Origin: an uncultured Clostridia bacterium
GTDB taxonomy: Bacteria; Bacillota; Clostridia; TANB77; CAG-508
NCBI GenBank assembly: GCA_934169535.1
Contig: CAKPOC010000038.1
Span: 1 to 11,342, forward strand
Direction: 5' to 3'
Length of the DNA: 11,342 bases
The notes under the pieces: generated by a model
Databases searched by the model: none
The model's input: the letters and a program-made list of their open reading frames with translations, nothing else
Told to the model about the DNA's origin: nothing
Program-made: the position numbers and the translations under genes
In this document: positions 7,585 through 11,342 of the stretch, in pieces
Position numbering within the stretch: position 1 is the stretch's first letter
Layout: the number at the start of each line of letters is the position of its first letter

Positions 7585-9906
7585 ATGAAAAAAATAAAGA
7601 AGATAATTGCAATTTTTATGATAATTATGTTAATAACTGTCGTAGAAAAATATACAAAAGCAGCAGAAAATAGTCAAACAATAGAAGACGGAACATATGT
7701 AATAAAGTCAGCACTAAATAATAATTTTGTGCTAGATGTAAGTGGAGCATCAAAATCGGAATGTGCGAATATTCAAATATACCAAAATGCAAATGTGGAC
7801 CAACAAAAATTTAAGGTAAAATATTTAGGAAGTGGCTATTATAGTTTAACTGCAGTGCACTCAAACAAAGTATTAGATGTAGCAAATGCAGCAAAAACAA
7901 ATGGAACTAACGTATGGCAACATTCGTCAAATAATACAGATGCACAAAAATGGATAATAAAAGATGCAGGAAATGGTTACTATTATGTAATTTCGAAATG
8001 CAATAATTTATATTTAGACATTTACTTGGGAACTGCAAAAAATGAAACAAATGTGCAAGTATATGAAGGAAATGGAACAAATGCACAAAAGTTTAAATTT
8101 GAAAAAGTAAATTCTAATACGAGTGTTACAGGAACAAAAACAGTAGAAGACGGAACATATCAGATAAAAACAGCCCTAAATAATAATTTTGTATTAGATG
8201 TAAGCGGAGCATCAAAATCAGATGGTGCAAATATTCAAATATACCAAAATGCAAATGTAAATCAGCAAAGATTTAATGTAAAATATTTAGGAAATGGCTA
8301 TTATACTTTATCAGCATTACATTCAAATAAAGTATTAGATGTAGCAAATGGTGGAAAAACAAATGGAACCAATGTATGGCAATATTCATCAAATAATACA
8401 GATGCGCAAAAATGGATAATAAAAGATGCAGGAAATGGCTATTATTATATAATTTCAAAATCTAGTAATTTATATTTAGACGTTCAGAATGCAACCGCAA
8501 AAAGCGGAACAAATGTACAAGTGTATGAAGGAAATGGAACAAATGCACAAAAATTTAAGTTTGAAAAAGTAGACACAACAATACAAATAGACACAAACAA
8601 ATACCCAGGATATAAAGAAAAGCTAACAGCTCTAAAAAAAGCACACCCTGACTGGAACATAAAATTTTTATATACAAATTTAAAATTTGAAACAGCAGTA
8701 GCAGGAGAAGCTTCCGTACATTCAAGAAATTTAGTTGAAACTTCACATTCAGGAGAATGGATCTGCTCAGTATGTGGAACAAAATTATATGACAGTGGTT
8801 GGTATTGTGCATCAGAAAAGGCAATAGCATATTACTTAGACCCAAGAAATTTCTTAGATGAAATTAACATATTTCAATTTTTAGATGTAAATGAATATAA
8901 TGATTCATGCACATTAGATGGAATAAAGAAAAAAGTAAACGGAACATTTTTGCAAAACTATACAAATGACATACAAACAGCATGCAGAAATAAAAATGTA
9001 AATCCATATTACATAATTGCAAGATTAATTCAAGAACAAGGCAGCAAAGGAACAACAATAGGAAAAGGAATGAATGGAGGAGATGGAAAGACATACTATA
9101 ATCCATTTAACATCGGTGCAAGTGGAAATGGATATGATCAAATTTATGCAAATGCGCTAGCAAGAGCAAAAAGAGAAGGCTGGGACACAATGGAAAAAGC
9201 CTTAGAAGGTGGAATTTATTTCTGCAAAGCAAACTGGCTTGAAAATGATCAAAATACGTTATACCAAAACAGATGGGATATAGTAATAAATGACAGCTCA
9301 CTTTATTCACATCAATATATGCAAAACTTGTTAGGCGCATATAGTGAAGCAAAAACTCTTTATGAAATGTATAATTCAACAGGAAAAGTAAATTCAAACT
9401 TTACATTTATAATTCCTGTATATGAGGAAATGGGAAGTAGCACTTTTCTTCCATCAGATTCAACAGAAGTGTATCCAATAAATGTTGCAACAACAGGAAC
9501 TTATGTAAGAATAAGAAAAGGTGCAAGTACAAATTCTGACATAATTCAGGAAATTGCAAATTCAGGAACTGTGCTTTTGTCTGTAGAAAGAGGCGTAAAT
9601 TCTGATTGGCAAAAAGTAGTTCTTCCAGACGGAAGAGTAGGATATGTTTCAGGGAAATATTTAAAACAAGTAAATGATGTAAAGACTTGCAACTATAAAG
9701 CAAAAGTAAAAACAAATGACGGATATGGATGCAGAATAAGAGTTGGACCTGGAACAGACCACATTAAAATAACAACACTTCCAGACGGAGAGGAAGTAAC
9801 TGTAATAGATAATTCTACATATAAAAATATTGACGGCTATGACTGGTACAGGATTGTTACAGTAAATGGAAGGCAAGCATTTATACCTGGAAAATATTTA
9901 AAATAG
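7585..9906 (+). CDS. Secreted N-acetylglucosaminidase with two ricin-type and two SH3 domains
   Basis: This 773-residue exported autolysin-type enzyme is predicted to cleave beta-1,4 bonds of peptidoglycan glycan strands. A signal peptide (residues 1-26, basic start, hydrophobic core, cleavage near TKA-A) is followed by two ricin-type beta-trefoil lectin domains (33-175 and 187-329). A GH73-type glucosaminidase region follows at about 340-620. It has HPDWNIKF, AIAYYLDPRNFL and IFQFLD; the probable catalytic Glu is E484 in ARLIQEQGS; then YYNPFNIGA and SHQYMQNL. Two C-terminal SH3_3 domains (about 628-694 and 702-773) both end in GKYLK and probably bind the wall. AAAGGAG at 7572-7578 and the signal peptide fix the ATG at 7585. 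A longer frame from 7453 would start inside the previous gene and bury the signal peptide. H388, C394, C397 and C408 form an unusual cluster. Confidence 0.93.
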   Translation: MKKIKKIIAIFMIIMLITVVEKYTKAAENSQTIEDGTYVIKSALNNNFVLDVSGASKSECANIQIYQNANVDQQKFKVKYLGSGYYSLTAVHSNKVLDVANAAKTNGTNVWQHSSNNTDAQKWIIKDAGNGYYYVISKCNNLYLDIYLGTAKNETNVQVYEGNGTNAQKFKFEKVNSNTSVTGTKTVEDGTYQIKTALNNNFVLDVSGASKSDGANIQIYQNANVNQQRFNVKYLGNGYYTLSALHSNKVLDVANGGKTNGTNVWQYSSNNTDAQKWIIKDAGNGYYYIISKSSNLYLDVQNATAKSGTNVQVYEGNGTNAQKFKFEKVDTTIQIDTNKYPGYKEKLTALKKAHPDWNIKFLYTNLKFETAVAGEASVHSRNLVETSHSGEWICSVCGTKLYDSGWYCASEKAIAYYLDPRNFLDEINIFQFLDVNEYNDSCTLDGIKKKVNGTFLQNYTNDIQTACRNKNVNPYYIIARLIQEQGSKGTTIGKGMNGGDGKTYYNPFNIGASGNGYDQIYANALARAKREGWDTMEKALEGGIYFCKANWLENDQNTLYQNRWDIVINDSSLYSHQYMQNLLGAYSEAKTLYEMYNSTGKVNSNFTFIIPVYEEMGSSTFLPSDSTEVYPINVATTGTYVRIRKGASTNSDIIQEIANSGTVLLSVERGVNSDWQKVVLPDGRVGYVSGKYLKQVNDVKTCNYKAKVKTNDGYGCRIRVGPGTDHIKITTLPDGEEVTVIDNSTYKNIDGYDWYRIVTVNGRQAFIPGKYLK
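7681..8109 (+). repeat. Tandem ricin-domain repeat, copy 1
   Basis: This copy encodes residues 33-175 and matches the segment 462 bases downstream without gaps. By eye I count about 24 differences over 143 residues, roughly 83% identity. Three internal lobes with the sequence pattern L-D-V ... N-x-Q-x-Y ... Q-K-F/W mark a ricin-type beta-trefoil. This copy has two cysteines (in KSECAN and SKCNN) that the second lacks. Confidence 0.9.
8143..8571 (+). repeat. Tandem ricin-domain repeat, copy 2
   Basis: This second copy of the lectin-domain repeat encodes residues 187-329, separated from the first by an 11-residue Ser/Thr/Asn-rich linker. It is closer to the usual trefoil pattern (KSDGAN, KSGTN) than copy 1 and has no cysteine. 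Similarity at both DNA and protein level points to a fairly recent in-frame tandem duplication. Confidence 0.9.
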
Positions 9907-9919
9907 AAATGAGGAAAAA

Positions 9920-10522
9920 ATGAAAACTAGAAAAATATTAATATTAACAATTACTGCAGTTTTACTATTCATATTTCAAACTTTAAGCTTTGCAGGAATG
10001 GCAGACTGGGATGATAAAGCAGCAGACGAAGAAACAAACAAATTGTTAGAAGAACAAAAAAACGAATTTTCACAAATTGAAAATAAATCAAGCAACAACT
10101 ACTTAGATAGCCTGGAGATAGAAGGATTTACTTTATCGCCAGAGTTTGACAAACAAACTGTAGAATATGATATTGGAGATGTAAAAACTGAAAAACTAGA
10201 GGTTAAAGCAATTGCTGAAGATGAAAAAGCAAAAATAGATGGAACAGGAACTGTGACCTTGGTAGCAGGAAACAATGATATAAAAGTTGAAGTAACTTCC
10301 GAAAGCGGAACTACGAGAACATATCACATTAAGGCTAATTGTGCATCTGAAAAAGCAGAAGAACCAGCAAAAAATGAAGATGTGGTTAATGAAATTTCTG
10401 CAAACAAAGAAACAAATATGGCACAGCAAACTGAAGAAAATTCTAGCAGTCAAATTCGTATATTTATAGCTGTAGCAATTGTAGTACTAATTGCAATATT
10501 CTTAATATTTAAAAAGAAATAA
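9920..10522 (+). CDS. Membrane-anchored protein with cadherin-like beta-sandwich domain
   Basis: This 200-residue surface protein has no recognisable catalytic function. Residues 1-25 form a signal peptide ending in SFA, with no lipobox cysteine. An acidic, helical-looking segment (about 29-58) leads to a cadherin-like beta-sandwich domain (about 60-141; LDSLEIEGFTLSPEF, then VEYDI, AGNNDIKVEV and TRTYHIKA), as in the Pfam Cadherin-like family. An acidic Glu/Asn/Gln-rich linker (142-178) follows. A C-terminal membrane helix (179-197) and KKK at the very end fit a type I topology with the domain outside. GAGGA at 9911-9915 supports the start, and the gene begins 13 nt after the glucosaminidase stop, so both are co-transcribed. 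It could be a wall-facing adaptor or a partner of the hydrolase; that role is inferred from position only. Confidence 0.82.
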   Translation: MKTRKILILTITAVLLFIFQTLSFAGMADWDDKAADEETNKLLEEQKNEFSQIENKSSNNYLDSLEIEGFTLSPEFDKQTVEYDIGDVKTEKLEVKAIAEDEKAKIDGTGTVTLVAGNNDIKVEVTSESGTTRTYHIKANCASEKAEEPAKNEDVVNEISANKETNMAQQTEENSSSQIRIFIAVAIVVLIAIFLIFKKK

Positions 10523-10537
10523 TAAAATAAATAATTT

Positions 10538-10567
10538 AAATTCACCTCATAGGAGGTGAATTTTTTT
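10538..10567 (+). terminator. Intrinsic terminator after the glucosaminidase/cadherin-like unit
   Basis: AAATTCACCTC (10538-10548) pairs perfectly with GAGGTGAATTT (10553-10563) across a four-base ATAG loop, with a seven-T run at 10561-10567. It lies 15 nt after the stop of the cadherin-like gene and is the strongest hairpin in the window. The right arm contains an AGGAGG sequence, but no start codon follows at a useful distance, so it is not a ribosome binding site. Confidence 0.95.
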
Positions 10568-10613
10568 ATATTAATATAAAATACAAGAAACCTTAATTTT
10601 TTTAGGATTTTTG

Positions 10614-10641
10614 TTGAAAAATGTTAAAGTTATGGTATAAT
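10614..10641 (+). promoter_or_regulatory. Extended -10 promoter for the tagO-like gene
   Basis: TTGAAA at 10614-10619 and a perfect TATAAT at 10636-10641 are 16 bases apart, and TGG at 10633-10635 supplies an extended -10. Transcription would begin near 10648, giving a leader of about 34 nt. This is the best sigma-A-type promoter in the window, and it follows the terminator at 10538-10567, so the downstream gene starts its own transcript. Confidence 0.78.
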
Positions 10642-10681
10642 TTATCTAGCAAATTTTAACCAATTGAAGGGATTTTTAATT

Positions 10682-11342
10682 ATGTGGGGAGATATAGCAA
10701 TTGCGTTTTTACTAGCATTTATAACAGCATATGTAATAACGCCATATACAATAAGATTAGCAAGAAAAGTAGGAGCAGTGGATGTTCCAGATAAAAGAAG
10801 AGTAAACAAAGAAGCAATGCCACGACTTGGCGGAATTGCAGTAATTTCAGGGTTCCTTGTATCAGTAATTTATTTAATAATATCTATGACATTAGAGAAA
10901 AAAATAGATTTTATGCAAGATGACTTATATATAAAATTAGCGGGATTTTTTGCGGGCATAATAGTTTTAGGAGTAATATGCTTCATAGATGATGCAAAAA
11001 ACGTAAAACCACTTGTTAAACTTACGGGACAAGTTATTGCAGCAGTTTTAGTTGCTTCAAGTGGCATATTAATAGATAATTTCTCTATTCCATTTGCAGA
11101 AAATGGAGTAGTGCTAAACGAAGTATTCAGCTTCATATTAACAGTAGGCTGGATAGTAGGAGTTACTAATGCAATAAACTTAATAGATGGATTAGATGGA
11201 CTCTCTTCAGGAATTACATTAATTTCGTGTATATCATTACTTATAATTTTTTCACTTAATGAGTCACCATTAATTGCAATAATTCTTATTACGGCTTTAG
11301 CAGGTTCAATTGTTGGTTTTTTACCGTACAATTTTAATCCTG
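10682..11342 (+). CDS. tagO: Undecaprenyl-phosphate sugar-1-phosphate transferase, TagO/WecA family (partial)
   Basis: The first 220 codons are present and the window edge removes the 3' end; family members are about 350 residues. These enzymes transfer a HexNAc-1-phosphate, usually GlcNAc-1-P from UDP-GlcNAc, to undecaprenyl phosphate in the membrane, the first step for teichoic acids and many surface glycans. Visible hallmarks are DVPDKRR with PRLGG (34-51), the Asp pair D103-D104 in CFIDDAKN, and NAINLIDGLDGL (163-174), which favours TagO/WecA over MraY (NxTDGLDG). Several membrane helices alternate with these cytosolic loops. GAAGGGA at 10666-10672 precedes the ATG by 9 nt. A poly-specific relative (for example with another N-acetyl sugar) cannot be excluded. 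Confidence 0.92.
   Translation, partial: MWGDIAIAFLLAFITAYVITPYTIRLARKVGAVDVPDKRRVNKEAMPRLGGIAVISGFLVSVIYLIISMTLEKKIDFMQDDLYIKLAGFFAGIIVLGVICFIDDAKNVKPLVKLTGQVIAAVLVASSGILIDNFSIPFAENGVVLNEVFSFILTVGWIVGVTNAINLIDGLDGLSSGITLISCISLLIIFSLNESPLIAIILITALAGSIVGFLPYNFNP

Noticed and set aside
7681..8571. Regular repeats as a CRISPR array or mobile element
   Set aside because: The repeats are 429-base coding units in frame within one gene, encode lectin domains and lack short repeat-spacer structure or terminal inverted repeats.
10553..10560. AGGAGG at 10552-10556 region as a ribosome binding site for a small gene
   Set aside because: It is the right arm of the terminator hairpin and no start codon with an open frame of useful length follows within normal spacing.
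10564..10581. Perfect 18-base palindrome of A and T only, between the last terminator and the tagO-like promoter
   Set aside because: It overlaps the terminator T run, and in DNA this rich in A/T about one such palindrome is expected by chance over a window this size. No second copy was seen.

Overview
The window is strongly AT-rich, with A/T-ending codons, AGA arginine codons, purine-rich Shine-Dalgarno sites (AGGAGG type) and short intergenic gaps. Every gene is on the + strand. With a secreted peptidoglycan hydrolase carrying bacterial SH3 domains and a TagO/WecA-type enzyme, this points to a low-GC Gram-positive, most likely a member of the Clostridia. The species cannot be told from the sequence.

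Region 1 (about 1-7534) is a cell-surface polysaccharide locus of six genes: a multi-spanning O-antigen ligase/polymerase-like membrane protein, a GT4 glycosyltransferase, a GT2 glycosyltransferase, a Wzt/TagH-type ABC ATPase, its Wzm/TagG-type permease, and a 761-residue protein joining a GT2 and a GT4 module. Genes overlap or lie 9-14 nt apart except for a 60-nt gap before the ATPase gene. That gap carries a good candidate internal promoter overlapping the preceding stop codon. The locus closes with a clear intrinsic terminator. The simplest reading is that the cytosolic transferases build a lipid-linked glycan, the ABC pair exports it, and the ligase-like protein polymerises it or transfers it to an acceptor outside.

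Region 2 (about 7549-10567) is a two-gene unit bounded by terminators. Its first gene encodes a secreted N-acetylglucosaminidase with two nearly identical ricin-type lectin domains in front and two SH3 domains behind. Its second encodes a small membrane-anchored protein with one cadherin-like beta-sandwich domain. The start of the hydrolase gene is placed at 7585, at a signal peptide with a good ribosome binding site, rather than at an upstream in-frame ATG inside the previous gene.

Region 3 (10568-11342) has a strong extended -10 promoter and the first 220 codons of a TagO/WecA-family undecaprenyl-phosphate sugar-phosphate transferase, cut by the window edge. This enzyme type starts synthesis of lipid-linked surface glycans, so it fits region 1 functionally.

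I saw no RNA genes, mobile elements, CRISPR arrays or broken genes. Most of the window is a recognisable type of surface-glycan locus. The less ordinary points are the ligase-like enzyme beside an ABC exporter, the recent lectin-domain duplication, a Cys/His cluster in the hydrolase, and the hydrolase/cadherin-like pair.
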